From positions 620,001-684,000 of the forward strand of contig CAWBXX010000001.1 of the NCBI GenBank assembly GCA_963792885.1: a DNA stretch of 64,000 nt, read 5' to 3'. Both the position numbers and the translations under genes were made by a program. This document shows positions 43,274 to 53,260 of this stretch, in pieces. The notes under the pieces are model-generated. The model was not told the origin of the DNA. It was given only the letters and a program-made list of their open reading frames with translations, and searched no databases. Source of the DNA: DASWJZ01 sp963792885. GTDB lineage: Bacteria > Pseudomonadota > Alphaproteobacteria > Rhizobiales > Afifellaceae. Within the stretch, counting starts at the first letter, position 1. Every line of letters begins with the position of its first letter.

Positions 43274-43882
43274 ATGGCCAGTCCCAGCGAATTCATCTGC
43301 ACAGCCTTCGCCGATCACCGCCGCATTGCCTCGGGCCCGCTCCATGAGGTCGCCCTCAAGGCAAAGGCGGAGGCCGACGACGACCCCGCTCCGACGATCC
43401 TGATCTTCGAGGATGCGACAGCACAGCCGATCGAGGTCGACCTTCGCGGCGATGCTGCCGACGTTCGCCGGCGGCTTTCCGAATGGGCGCCCGGCCGCTC
43501 CTCCGCCGAGCACGCTCCCGCGGAAGCGGAGTCGGCGCGACGCGGGCCCGGACGACCGAAGCTCGGCGTCGTTGCGCGCGAGGTCACGCTCTTGCCGCGG
43601 CATTGGGAGTGGCTGAAGGCCCAGCCGGGCGGCGCATCGGTGGCGCTTCGAAAACTCGTCGACGAGGCGCGGCGGCGCAACGTCGACAAGGATCGCGCAC
43701 GGCGATCGCAGGAGGCTGCCTACCGCTTCATGTCCATGATGGCCGGCGACCGGCCGGGCTTCGAAGAAGCGACGCGCGCGCTCTTCGCCGGTGATGCGGG
43801 ACGCTTCGACGAGATGAGCAAAGAATGGCCGCGCGACATTCGCGACTACGCGTCGAAACTCGCCGTGGAGGCGTTTCAATGA
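43274..43882 (+). CDS. DUF2239 family protein
   Basis: A 202-residue soluble protein matching DUF2239: N-terminal C-T-A-F-A-D-H-R-R-I-A-S-G, a middle R-G-P-G-R-P-K-L-G-V-V-A-R-E-V-T-L-L-P-R-H-W hinge (the G-R-P-K-L-G run resembles an AT-hook), then helices with G-G-A-S-V-A-L-R-K-L-V-D-E-A-R and A-A-Y-R-F-M-S-M-M-A-G-D. Function is unknown. It is the only plus-strand gene inside the dcw block and has its own regulated-looking promoter. It ends six bp before vapC, which runs the other way. Confidence 0.85.
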   Translation: MASPSEFICTAFADHRRIASGPLHEVALKAKAEADDDPAPTILIFEDATAQPIEVDLRGDAADVRRRLSEWAPGRSSAEHAPAEAESARRGPGRPKLGVVAREVTLLPRHWEWLKAQPGGASVALRKLVDEARRRNVDKDRARRSQEAAYRFMSMMAGDRPGFEEATRALFAGDAGRFDEMSKEWPRDIRDYASKLAVEAFQ

Positions 43883-43888
43883 CAGTGG

Positions 43889-44290
43889 TTACGAGGCCCA
43901 ATTCTCCACGCGCAGCCCGGGAATTCGGTCGAACTCCCGGCGGTTGTTGGTGACAAGCGTCAAGTCCTCGGTCAAAGCGTGCGCGCCAATCAGGAGATCA
44001 TGGATGCCGATCGGCGTGCCCTTCTTCTCAAGGTAAGTTCGCGTCTCGCCGTAACACGAAGCAGCCCGCGCAGGGAAATCAAGGACTGCCAGGCGCCCGA
44101 CGAAAAGCTCAAGCTCGTCAAGGTTCGTCTTGCGCCGCCGCGACTTAGATACGCCGAAGTGAAGCTCGCAGAAGGTAATCGCGGAGATCGCGATCTCTTC
44201 CGCCAAATCCTCGAACTTTTTGCTGAGTGCGCCCGGATATCGCTTGATGACGTAGATGCAAATGTTGGTGTCGAGCATGTACCGCGGCAT
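43889..44290 (-). CDS. vapC: VapC-type PIN-domain toxin
   Basis: A 133-residue ribonuclease toxin. The acidic PIN residues are visible: D7 in M-L-D-T-N, E42 in F-C-E-L-H-F-G, and D98 in G-I-H-D-L-L-I-G-A-H-A. The C-terminus L-V-T-N-N-R-R-E-F is typical. Members of this class usually cut tRNA or rRNA at single sites; the target is not predictable. The ATG overlaps the stop of vapB by one base (TGATG), a normal antitoxin-toxin arrangement. The pair sits between ddl and murB, which are usually neighbours. Confidence 0.92.
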   Translation of the reverse strand: MPRYMLDTNICIYVIKRYPGALSKKFEDLAEEIAISAITFCELHFGVSKSRRRKTNLDELELFVGRLAVLDFPARAASCYGETRTYLEKKGTPIGIHDLLIGAHALTEDLTLVTNNRREFDRIPGLRVENWAS

Positions 44291-44526
44291 CAGAGCGGCT
44301 CGCGCTCTTCGGGAAGCGGATCAACGCGCTCGCTCATGAAATCCTCGGAGACACGGGGGCCGCGCTCAAAAAGGTCTGCCCAGCGCTTGCCGGTGGGCGT
44401 GATCGTCAGCGTGTTCCCCGTGCGAACAATCTCCACTTCCGTGACGCCTTCCGGAAAGGCGATAGCTTTCGGAATCCGGACAGCCTGGCTGCGGTTTGTC
44501 CTGAAGAGCTTGGACTTCACGATCAT
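44290..44526 (-). CDS. vapB: VapB-type antitoxin (AbrB-like)
   Basis: A 78-residue antitoxin. The N-terminal half (S-K-L-F-R-T-N-R-S-Q-A-V-R-I-P-K) is a SpoVT/AbrB-type DNA-binding fold and the acidic C-terminal half is the part that would fill the VapC active site. ATG 44526 lies just after a perfect palindrome at 44538-44558 that probably is its own operator. A longer open frame upstream runs into murB and was rejected. Confidence 0.9.
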   Translation of the reverse strand: MIVKSKLFRTNRSQAVRIPKAIAFPEGVTEVEIVRTGNTLTITPTGKRWADLFERGPRVSEDFMSERVDPLPEEREPL

Positions 44527-44537
44527 TTTTCGACCTC

Positions 44538-44558
44538 GTATATCCCATTGGGATATAC
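44538..44558 (-). promoter_or_regulatory. Palindromic operator of vapBC
   Basis: GTATATCCCA and TGGGATATAC form a perfect 10-bp inverted repeat around one T, 11 bp before the vapB ATG. Toxin-antitoxin complexes bind such sites to shut off their own operon. The AT-rich arms (TATATC, GATATA) may include the -10 element. Binding by VapBC is inference. Confidence 0.75.
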
Positions 44559-44594
44559 ATAGCCCATTGTCTCTCCTGTTACAAGGGACCCCGT

Positions 44595-45548
44595 TCAGCC
44601 TCGCCCGAGAAACGGCTTCACTTCGCGGCCGGGCTCGAATTTCCCGATTCGCTTGATCTCCCATTCGAGCTTCGCGCCGGACGTATTGAGGACGCGGGCG
44701 CGGACGGTTTCTCCAAGCAGCTCAAGGTCGTGGCCGGTCGCCTTCCCGATGTTGATGAGGAAGTTGCAGTGCATCTCGGAGACCTGCGCGTCGCCTATCC
44801 TGAGGCCGCGGCAGCCTGCTGCGTCGATGAGTTGCCAGGCTTTGTTGCCTTCCGGATTCTTGAAGGTCGAGCCGCCGGTGCGGGTCTTTATCGGCTGCGC
44901 CTTCTCACGGTGCGCCTGCACTGCGTCCATCTCGGCGCGGATATTTTCGCGGTCGCCGAAGCGGCCTTCAAACGTCGCCTCGACGAAGATCAGATCGTCC
45001 GGCGCGGAGGAATGCCGGTAGGTGTAGCCCATGTCTGCGTTGGTGAGGACATGGCGCTCGCCTTGCCGATCTATGGCGACGACTTCGACGACACGTTCGC
45101 GCGTCTCCACGTCGTTCGCGCCTGCATTCATGCGAAGCGCGCCTCCGATCGCGCCGGGAATGCCATGATAGAACGCGAAGCCGCCGATGCCGGCTTCGAG
45201 CGCAAGCGCGGCGAGACGTTTGTCGGCCATCGCGGCGCCGACCCTCATGCGGCTGCCTTCGATCGCGACATTGCCAAAACCCCGCGCCGACAGCCGCACG
45301 ACCACGCCCTCCACCCCGCCGTCGCGCACGAGAAGATTCGAGCCGAGGCCGATGACGGTAACCGGAATCTCTTCTGGGAGCGCTTTCATCAAGAACACGA
45401 GATCCTCGATGTCAGCCGGCATTGCCAGGATCTCGGCCGGTCCGCCGGCGCGGAACCAGACGACGGGGCCAAGCGGCTGATCAGCCTGTAGCGTCCCGCG
45501 GAAGCCGGCGAGATTTCCGCTCAGACGATCGAGAAGGTGCTCAGACAT
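44595..45548 (-). CDS. murB: UDP-N-acetylenolpyruvoylglucosamine reductase MurB
   Basis: Reduces enolpyruvyl-UDP-GlcNAc to UDP-MurNAc with FAD and NADPH. From ATG 45548 the protein has 317 residues. Landmarks: F-R-A-G-G-P-A-E, G-L-G-S-N-L-L-V-R-D-G-G, G-I-P-G-A-I-G-G-A, Y-R-H-S, G-G-S-T-F-K-N-P, and a C-terminal N-F-L-I-N. An upstream ATG at 45572 adds eight residues; the ribosome-site-like GGAGAAGG between them is partly tied up in a hairpin (45562-45582). Sequence fits the type I MurB fold. Confidence 0.94.
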   Translation of the reverse strand: MSEHLLDRLSGNLAGFRGTLQADQPLGPVVWFRAGGPAEILAMPADIEDLVFLMKALPEEIPVTVIGLGSNLLVRDGGVEGVVVRLSARGFGNVAIEGSRMRVGAAMADKRLAALALEAGIGGFAFYHGIPGAIGGALRMNAGANDVETRERVVEVVAIDRQGERHVLTNADMGYTYRHSSAPDDLIFVEATFEGRFGDRENIRAEMDAVQAHREKAQPIKTRTGGSTFKNPEGNKAWQLIDAAGCRGLRIGDAQVSEMHCNFLINIGKATGHDLELLGETVRARVLNTSGAKLEWEIKRIGKFEPGREVKPFLGRG

Positions 45549-45561
45549 GCGCGAAGCGCTT

Positions 45562-45582
45562 CCTTCTCCCATGAGGAGAAGG
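45562..45582 (-). promoter_or_regulatory. Hairpin covering the murB ribosome-binding region
   Basis: On the minus strand CCTTCTCC pairs perfectly with GGAGAAGG over a 5-base loop. The GGAGAAGG arm lies 13 bases before the murB ATG (45548), so folding would hide the purine-rich ribosome site. It also lies just downstream of the murC stop (45603), so it could shape the murC/murB expression ratio. Functional role untested. Confidence 0.4.
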
Positions 45583-45602
45583 TGGCCGTGTAGCAGCTTT
45601 GC

Positions 45603-47018
45603 TCACGCCTTGCCCTTCTCCAGCATCGCCAGCGCTTGTGGCAAGGCGTTCGCCCATCGTGTGATCGAGCCGGCGCCCAGGCACACCACCATGTCCCCTG
45701 GCTCGACGATCGAGGCGACAAGGGCTGGCAAGTGTTCTTCGCTATCGAGCGCCCGCACGTCGCGATGCCCGCCGGAGCGCAGGCCCTCGATCAGTGCATC
45801 GCGTGTCGCGCCCTCGATCGGCGCCTCGCCGGCCGGATAGACGTCGGCGACGATCACCGTATCCGCCTCGTTGAAGCAGGTGCAGAAGTCGGCGAAGAGG
45901 TTCTTCAGCCGCGTGTAGCGGTGCGGCTGCACGACGGCGATAAGCCGCGTCGGTGCGGCGGAACGCGCGGCGCTAAGCACTGCGGCGATCTCCACTGGAT
46001 GGTGCCCGTAATCGTCGTAGATCGATACGCCGTTCCAAGTGCCGGTCAACGTGAAGCGCCGCTTCACGCCGCCGAAGCTCGCAAGCCCCTTTCTGACAGC
46101 AGCTGCGTCGATGCCGATGGCGCGGGCAACGGCAACCGCAGCGGTCGCGTTCGAGACGTTATGCTCGCCCGGCATGGTGATCGCGAGATCCTTCATCGTC
46201 TCGGTCTCACCCGTCACGCGGTCGCGGCGATCGACTGAGAAAAGCATCTTGCCATTCTCGAACCGTAGATCGCGGTAGCGCACCTCCGCCTGCGGATTCC
46301 GCCCGTACGTGACGATGCGGCGGTCCTCGATCCTGGCGACGAGCGCCTGCACCTCCGGATGGTCGAGGCACATCACCGCGAAACCATAGAACGGCACGTT
46401 CTCGACAAAGTCGCGAAAGGCCTCGCGCAGCGCGTCGAAGGTGCCGTAGTGGTCGAGATGCTCCGGGTCGATGTTGGTCACGACGACGATGTCGGCGGGG
46501 AGCTTCACGAAGGTGCCGTCCGACTCATCCAATTCAACCACCATCCAGTCGCTCGCGCCCATGCGGGCGTTGGTGCCGTAGGTGTTGATGATACCGCCGT
46601 TGATGACGGTCGGATCGAGCCCGCCAGCATCGAGGAGCGCTGCGACGAGCGAGGTCGTCGTCGTCTTGCCGTGCGTGCCGCCGATCGCGATCGCGGACTT
46701 CGGCCGCATCAGCTCGGCGAGCATCTCGGCGCGCCTGACGACGGGCAGGCCGCGCGCCCGCGCGGCGGCGAGCTCCGGATTATCGCGCTTGATGGCCGAG
46801 GAGACGACGACAACCGCCGCATCGACAAGATTGGCGGCGTCGTGGCCAATCGCGACCTCGATGCCGCGGTCGCGCAGACGCTGGACGTTGGGACTGTCGG
46901 CGACGTCGGAGCCCTTCACGCGATAGTTCTGGTTGGCGAGCACCTCGGCGATGCCGCTCATGCCGATACCGCCGATCCCGACGAAGTGGATAGGACCGAT
47001 GTCGCGCGGCAATCTCAT
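45603..47018 (-). CDS. murC: UDP-N-acetylmuramate--L-alanine ligase MurC
   Basis: Adds L-alanine to UDP-MurNAc. From ATG 47018, with ribosome site AGAGGAG, the protein has 471 residues. Landmarks: I-H-F-V-G-I-G-G-I-G-M-S-G-I-A, ATP loop G-G-T-H-G-K-T-T-T-T, D-E-S-D-G-T, and N-I-D-P-E-H-L-D-H-Y, then the C-terminal domain with Y-D-D-Y-G-H-H-P. The longer open frame upstream overlaps murG and is unlike MurC, so it was excluded. Confidence 0.95.
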   Translation of the reverse strand: MRLPRDIGPIHFVGIGGIGMSGIAEVLANQNYRVKGSDVADSPNVQRLRDRGIEVAIGHDAANLVDAAVVVVSSAIKRDNPELAAARARGLPVVRRAEMLAELMRPKSAIAIGGTHGKTTTTSLVAALLDAGGLDPTVINGGIINTYGTNARMGASDWMVVELDESDGTFVKLPADIVVVTNIDPEHLDHYGTFDALREAFRDFVENVPFYGFAVMCLDHPEVQALVARIEDRRIVTYGRNPQAEVRYRDLRFENGKMLFSVDRRDRVTGETETMKDLAITMPGEHNVSNATAAVAVARAIGIDAAAVRKGLASFGGVKRRFTLTGTWNGVSIYDDYGHHPVEIAAVLSAARSAAPTRLIAVVQPHRYTRLKNLFADFCTCFNEADTVIVADVYPAGEAPIEGATRDALIEGLRSGGHRDVRALDSEEHLPALVASIVEPGDMVVCLGAGSITRWANALPQALAMLEKGKA

Positions 47019-47094
47019 GGGGCAACGCTCCTCTTGGCGCCGAGGCGCTTCAGGCCGCTCGTATAGCCCAGGTCTGCCGGAGGCGAGGAGGGAA

Positions 47095-48183
47095 TCACGC
47101 GGCGCGCTCGCCAGCGACCTCCTCGACGAGATCGGCGAGCCGCTCAGCGGCATCGACGCGGCCCGCAGACTGCGCCGCCGCGGCCGCCTGCTCCAGCTCG
47201 TCCGGCGCGCCGCAAAGCGCCGAGAGGCGCTCGGCGAGGCTCTTTGCCGTCAGGTCCTTCTCCGGCATCAGCCAGGCGCCGCCCGCGTCGGCCAGGGCCC
47301 GCGCGTTCTCCGCCTGGTCATGATCGAGCGCGTAAGGGTAGGGAACCAGGATCGCCGGCCGGCCGATCACCGCGAGCTCTGCGACGGTCGAGGCGCCGGC
47401 GCGGCAGATGACAAGATGCGCGTTCGCCAGCCGCTCGCCCATGTCCTCGAAGAATGGCTCCACCTCTGATTCCACACCCATACCGGTATAGGCGTCGCGG
47501 GTCGCCTTCAGGTCCTCGGTCCGCGCCTGCTGCGTCACCACCATGCGGAGCCGCGTGTCGGGGTGAAGCTCCAACAGCGCATTCGGCACCAGCTCGGAGA
47601 AGGCGTGCGCGCCCTGGCTGCCGCCGAAAACGAGGAGGCGGAACTTCTCATCGATCGGCGGGTCGTAAGCCCGCACCGCCTCGATGATGGCCTTTCGCAC
47701 AGGATTTCCGACATAAATGCTCTGCTGTGCCCACTCGCCGCCTTTCGGACTCTTGAAGCCGGTGGCGAGCGTCGCGCCGAGCTTGATGACCAGCCGGTTG
47801 GCGCGTCCGACGACGGCGTTCTGCTCGTGCGCGATGATGGGAACGTGCGCGAAACGCGCAGCGACCGCGGGCGGGACCGTCGGATAGCCGCCGAACCCGA
47901 CGACGACCGCCGGGCGGAAGCGCTTGATGAGCCGGCGCGACTGAAGCACGCCAACGCCGAGGCTGGCGACGGAGCGAACCTTGTCGCCGAGAGCCGCGCC
48001 GGGGCTCGCCGATTTGATGCGGTGCACGTCCTCGGCCGGCACGCCGACGATCATCTCTCCGACGCGCGGATCGGTGGCGATATTGACCATCCAGCTCCGC
48101 CTGATGAGCACCTCGCGAAGCGCCAGCGCCGGGAAGAGATGGCCGCCGGTCCCGCCGGCGGCCAGAAGCACGCGCCGCGCCAA
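47095..48183 (-). CDS. murG: Lipid II synthase MurG (GlcNAc transferase)
   Basis: Transfers GlcNAc to lipid I. The protein has the glycine-rich G-G-T-G-G-H-L-F-P-A-L-A, G-F-G-G-Y-P-T-V-P-P, H-E-Q-N-A-V, G-N-P-V-R, G-G-S-Q-G-A-H-A and the UDP-binding C-R-A-G-A-S-T-V-A-E. The likely start is TTG 48183 (M-A-R-R-V-L-L-A-A-G-G, 362 residues), overlapping the ftsW stop (48188-48190) region closely; another TTG at 48204 would add seven residues. No ATG is available. Confidence 0.92.
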   Translation of the reverse strand: MARRVLLAAGGTGGHLFPALALREVLIRRSWMVNIATDPRVGEMIVGVPAEDVHRIKSASPGAALGDKVRSVASLGVGVLQSRRLIKRFRPAVVVGFGGYPTVPPAVAARFAHVPIIAHEQNAVVGRANRLVIKLGATLATGFKSPKGGEWAQQSIYVGNPVRKAIIEAVRAYDPPIDEKFRLLVFGGSQGAHAFSELVPNALLELHPDTRLRMVVTQQARTEDLKATRDAYTGMGVESEVEPFFEDMGERLANAHLVICRAGASTVAELAVIGRPAILVPYPYALDHDQAENARALADAGGAWLMPEKDLTAKSLAERLSALCGAPDELEQAAAAAQSAGRVDAAERLADLVEEVAGERAA

Positions 48184-48187
48184 TGCC

Positions 48188-49336
48188 TCAAGCCTCGGCC
48201 GCAAGCGGCGAGCGAGGTACCACGGTCACACGCGCATCGGCGTAGCGCCGCGAGAGCGCGAGCAGGAAGCCCATCGTCACCGCGGAGGAAAGAAGCGCCG
48301 AGCCGCCATAGGAGATGAAAGGCAGCGTCATGCCCTTGGCCGGAAGGAGATGCAGGTTCACGCCCATGTTGATGAAGGCCTGGATGCCGATCTGCGTGGT
48401 GAGACCAGCAACCGCCATCCGCTCGAAGGCGCTGTTACGTCGCATCGCCTGATAGAGCCCGCGCATCACAAGGAGCGAGAAGAGCGCGACGATCAGGAGG
48501 CAGAGCACGATGCCGAACTCCTCGCCGACGACGGCGAAGACGAAGTCGGTGTGCGAGTCTGGCAGCACGCGCTTCATGATCCCCTCGCCCGGCCCGGTGC
48601 CGGACCACCCGCCGCGCTGAAAGGACTGCATCGCCGTCGCGATCTGGAAGTTGTCGCCGCTGTCCGGATCGAGGAAGCGGTTGATGCGGCCGGCGACGTG
48701 CGGGAACACATAGTAGGCACCGAGCAGACCCGCCGCGGCGAGACCGCCGAGGCCGCCGAAGATCAGCGTGTTGGCGCCGGCGAGAAAGAAGAGCGCGCCC
48801 CACACGATGACGAAGAGAACGGTCTGGCCGAGGTCCGGCTCGGCGACGAGCAGAGCGCCGGTAATGACCAGAAGACCGACGGCGAGAAGCTTGCCCGGCA
48901 CGTCCGGACGCTGGCTGCCTTCGGCGAAAAGCCAGGCGGTGATTACGATGAAGGCGGGCTTGATCATCTCCGAGGGCTGGATCGACATGCCGAACAAGAA
49001 GAGCCAGCGGCGCGAGCCTTTGATCTCCTCGCCGATAAAAAGCACGACGACCATCATCGCAAGGCAAACAAAGAGCATCACCAGAGCGATGCGACGCACC
49101 TGCCGCGGGCTCAGGAAGGAGATCGCGATCATCAGCGCTGCCGCGAGGGGCGCGTAGAATGCATGGCGGAGGACGAAGTGCAGGCTGTCGAGCCCGAGCC
49201 GCTCGGCGACCGGCGGGCTCGCCGCGAAAGAGAGAACGAAACCGCTCAGCAGGAGAACAAGGACCAACGACAGCATCGGTCGGTCGACCGTCCACCACCA
49301 ATCGGAAAGAGGAGAGCGATGCGCGCGGCTGATCAT
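48188..49336 (-). CDS. ftsW: SEDS peptidoglycan glycosyltransferase FtsW
   Basis: The septal glycan polymerase that works with FtsI. A 382-residue protein with about ten membrane segments. SEDS landmarks: K-G-S-R-R-W-L, Q-P-S-E-M-I-K-P, A-E-P-D-L-G-Q-T, and a late L-P-F-I-S-Y-G-G-S-A-L. A charged N-terminus and a short cytoplasmic C-terminus frame it. The ATG overlaps the murD stop by four bases. Confidence 0.95.
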   Translation of the reverse strand: MISRAHRSPLSDWWWTVDRPMLSLVLVLLLSGFVLSFAASPPVAERLGLDSLHFVLRHAFYAPLAAALMIAISFLSPRQVRRIALVMLFVCLAMMVVVLFIGEEIKGSRRWLFLFGMSIQPSEMIKPAFIVITAWLFAEGSQRPDVPGKLLAVGLLVITGALLVAEPDLGQTVLFVIVWGALFFLAGANTLIFGGLGGLAAAGLLGAYYVFPHVAGRINRFLDPDSGDNFQIATAMQSFQRGGWSGTGPGEGIMKRVLPDSHTDFVFAVVGEEFGIVLCLLIVALFSLLVMRGLYQAMRRNSAFERMAVAGLTTQIGIQAFINMGVNLHLLPAKGMTLPFISYGGSALLSSAVTMGFLLALSRRYADARVTVVPRSPLAAEA

Positions 49337-50735
49337 GCGACGGCCTCCAATGGGTTTTCGTCAAGCGCGGCGACGGCGCGCCGGAACGCCTCGCCGCGGT
49401 CCTCGAAGTCGGCAAACTGGTCGAACGAGGCGCAGGCCGGCGAGAGAAGCACGGCCGGCTCGGGGCGACGGTCGAGCGCAGCATCCGCCGCCGCCATGCG
49501 GACGGCGGCCTGAAGATCGCCGGCGATCACGTGCGGCACTTCGCCGGCAAGAACGCCTGAAAACTCGTCGGCGGCAGCGCCGATCAGATAGGCTTTGGCG
49601 ATGCGAGGGAAAAATTCCTTGAGGCTCGTGATGCCGCCCTCCTTCGCCTGCCCGCCGGCAATCCAGTAGACCGGATCGAAGGTCACCAGCGCGCGCGCCG
49701 CAGCGTCGGCATTTGTAGCCTTGGAGTCGTTGACAAAAAGGACAGAGCCGCGCCGCCCGATGACCTCCATGCGATGCGCGAGGCCCGGGAAGGTCTCCAT
49801 CGCCGACAGAATGATGCCACCATAGAGGCCGAGCGCCCTTGCGGCGCCCCACGCCGCCGCCGCGTTCTGCCAGTTGTGGAGCCCGCGAAGCGTCGGAAGC
49901 TTGGCGAAGGAAATCTCGTTCTTGCCTTCCCGCCCCTCCTCGTGAAGCGCGCCGGCCGGATCGACATAGAGCGATGCGCCCTTGTTCTTGCCGACGGAGA
50001 CGGTGACGAGCGTCGGGCGCCCGGGGCTCTTCAGCGCAGCGGCGATCGCATTCATCGCCGGCTCGTCGATGCCGACTACCGCAGTTTCCTCCGGTCCCAT
50101 GTTGACGAAGATGCGCGCCTTCGCCTTGGCGTAGCCGCGGAAATCGCCGTGGCGCTCCAGGTGATCAGGGGTGAGGTTCAGCCACACCGCGACGTCGGGC
50201 CGGAAATGGCGCGTCAAGTCGAGCTGGTAGGACGACATCTCGAGCACGTAGACGAGCCGCTCGTTGGGCGGATCGAGGTCGAGTGCGGCGCGGCCGATAT
50301 TGCCGCCGACGGCGACCGGGCCGGCCATGGCGAGCACGTGGCCGAGAAGCGCCGTCGTCGTCGACTTGCCGTTGGTGCCCGTGATGGCGACGAAGCGCAC
50401 TTGCACTCTCGGTCTCGCGCCACAGGAGCTCGATGTCGCAGATGACTCTCGACGCCTGCCGCCTTCGCCAATTCAACAACGGGATGCGGCGCGGGATGCG
50501 TAAGCGGAACGCCCGGCGCGAGCACGAAGCTTTCCAACTGCTCCCACGCCCAATGCTCCGGCGGCATTGCCGTCCCACCGAGCGCCTCGGCCTTCGCGCG
50601 CGCCTCCTTCTTGTCGTCCCACACGACGACGTGCGCCGCGCCACCGGCTATCGCCGCGCGCACCGTCGCGAGCCCACTTCGCGCCAGCCCGAAGACGCCG
50701 ATCGATCTTCCTTCAAGGTGGGTGAGCGGGACCAA
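49333..50735 (-). CDS. murD: UDP-N-acetylmuramoylalanine--D-glutamate ligase MurD (two frame changes)
   Basis: Adds D-glutamate to UDP-MurNAc-L-Ala. Three segments in three frames make one protein: N-terminal G-V-F-G-L-A-R-S-G-L-A-T-V from a TTG start at 50735; a short middle V-I-C-D-I-E-L-L-W-R-E; and the rest from V-R-F-V-A-I-T-G-T-N-G-K-S-T-T-T to the C-terminus. The changes are near 50447 and 50407. Each is repaired by removing one base, and both lie in the same seven-base context (ACTCTCG on the plus strand). Restored length is about 466 residues, normal for the family. MurD is essential, so sequence error is most likely. The mraY stop lies five bp before the start. Confidence 0.92.
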
Positions 50736-50739
50736 GCGC

Positions 50740-51825
50740 CTATCTCAGCTTCAGCGTCGAGAGGCCGATCAGCGCCAGCACCACCGCGACGATCCAGAAG
50801 CGGATCACCACCTGCGACTCGGTCCAGCCGAGCTGCTCGAAGTGATGGTGGATCGGCGCCATGCGGAAGACGCGCCGGCCGGTCATCTTGAACGACGCCA
50901 CCTGGATGATGACGGAGAGCGCCTCCATGACGAAGATGCCGCCGATGATGATGAGCACGATCTCGTGCTTGGTGGCGACGGCGATCGCGCCGAGCATGCC
51001 GCCGAGAGAGAGCGAGCCAGTGTCGCCCATGAAGATCGCGGCCGGCGGTGCGTTGAACCAGAGGAAGCCGAGCCCAGCTCCCATCATTGCGCCGACGAGC
51101 ACGGAGAGCTCGCCGGTTCCCGGCACGTGATTGATCTGCAGGTATTCGGCGAAGTCGACGCGGCCGGCGAGATAGGCGATCAGCCCGAAGCTCGCGCCGG
51201 CGATGATGACGGGCACGATGGCGAGCCCGTCGAGACCGTCGGTCAGGTTCACCGCGTTCCCCGCGCCGACGATCACGAAGGCGCCGAAGAGGACATAGAA
51301 GTAGCCGAGGTTGATTGCCGCATCCTTGAAGAACGGCATCGCGATCGAGGTGTGAAGCTTCGCGTCACCGAAGACGATCATCATCAGGACGGCGGCCGCC
51401 GCGATCAATGCCTCGAGGCTCAGCCGCACGCGGCCGGAGAAGCCGTGCGTGGAGGACGCCTTCGTCACCTTCAGATAGTCGTCGTAGAAGCCGATCAGAC
51501 CGAAGCCGGTGGTGACGACGAGCACGGCCCAGACATAGACGTTGGAGAGCGAGGCCCAGAGCAGCGTCGAGACGAGCACGCCCGACATGATCATCAGCCC
51601 GCCCATGGTCGGCGTGCCGGCTTTGGCGAGATGCGTCTGCGGCCCGTCGGCCCGGATCGGCTGGCCGCGCCCCTGCCTGAGCCTCAGGGCCTGGATGATG
51701 CCGGGACCGAAGAGAAAGACGAAGAGGAGCGCCGTCATCGTCGCGGCGCCGGTCCGGAAGGTGATGTAGCGGAAGACGTTGAAGACCGGGATCTCGCCGC
51801 CAAGCTGGCCGAGGTAGGTCAACAT
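50740..51825 (-). CDS. mraY: Phospho-MurNAc-pentapeptide translocase MraY
   Basis: Makes lipid I on the cytoplasmic face. From ATG 51825 the protein has 361 residues and about ten membrane segments. Family motifs: G-G-L-M-I (early), F-Y-D-D-Y-L-K with catalytic aspartates, N-L-T-D-G-L-D-G-L-A, M-G-D-T-G-S-L, and M-A-P-I-H-H-H-F-E. The upstream part of the open frame overlaps murF and was rejected. The murF stop lies about 26 bp upstream. Confidence 0.95.
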   Translation of the reverse strand: MLTYLGQLGGEIPVFNVFRYITFRTGAATMTALLFVFLFGPGIIQALRLRQGRGQPIRADGPQTHLAKAGTPTMGGLMIMSGVLVSTLLWASLSNVYVWAVLVVTTGFGLIGFYDDYLKVTKASSTHGFSGRVRLSLEALIAAAAVLMMIVFGDAKLHTSIAMPFFKDAAINLGYFYVLFGAFVIVGAGNAVNLTDGLDGLAIVPVIIAGASFGLIAYLAGRVDFAEYLQINHVPGTGELSVLVGAMMGAGLGFLWFNAPPAAIFMGDTGSLSLGGMLGAIAVATKHEIVLIIIGGIFVMEALSVIIQVASFKMTGRRVFRMAPIHHHFEQLGWTESQVVIRFWIVAVVLALIGLSTLKLR

Positions 51826-51850
51826 CTGGCGCACTCGCCAATAAGCGCCG

Positions 51851-53256
<1,406 letters not shown>

Positions 53257-53260
<4 letters not shown>

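Noticed and set aside
38900..50450. Programmed ribosomal frameshifting in ftsZ and murD
   Set aside because: No slippery heptamer, pseudoknot or stop codon placement typical of recoding, and the same +1 pattern occurs in unrelated genes.
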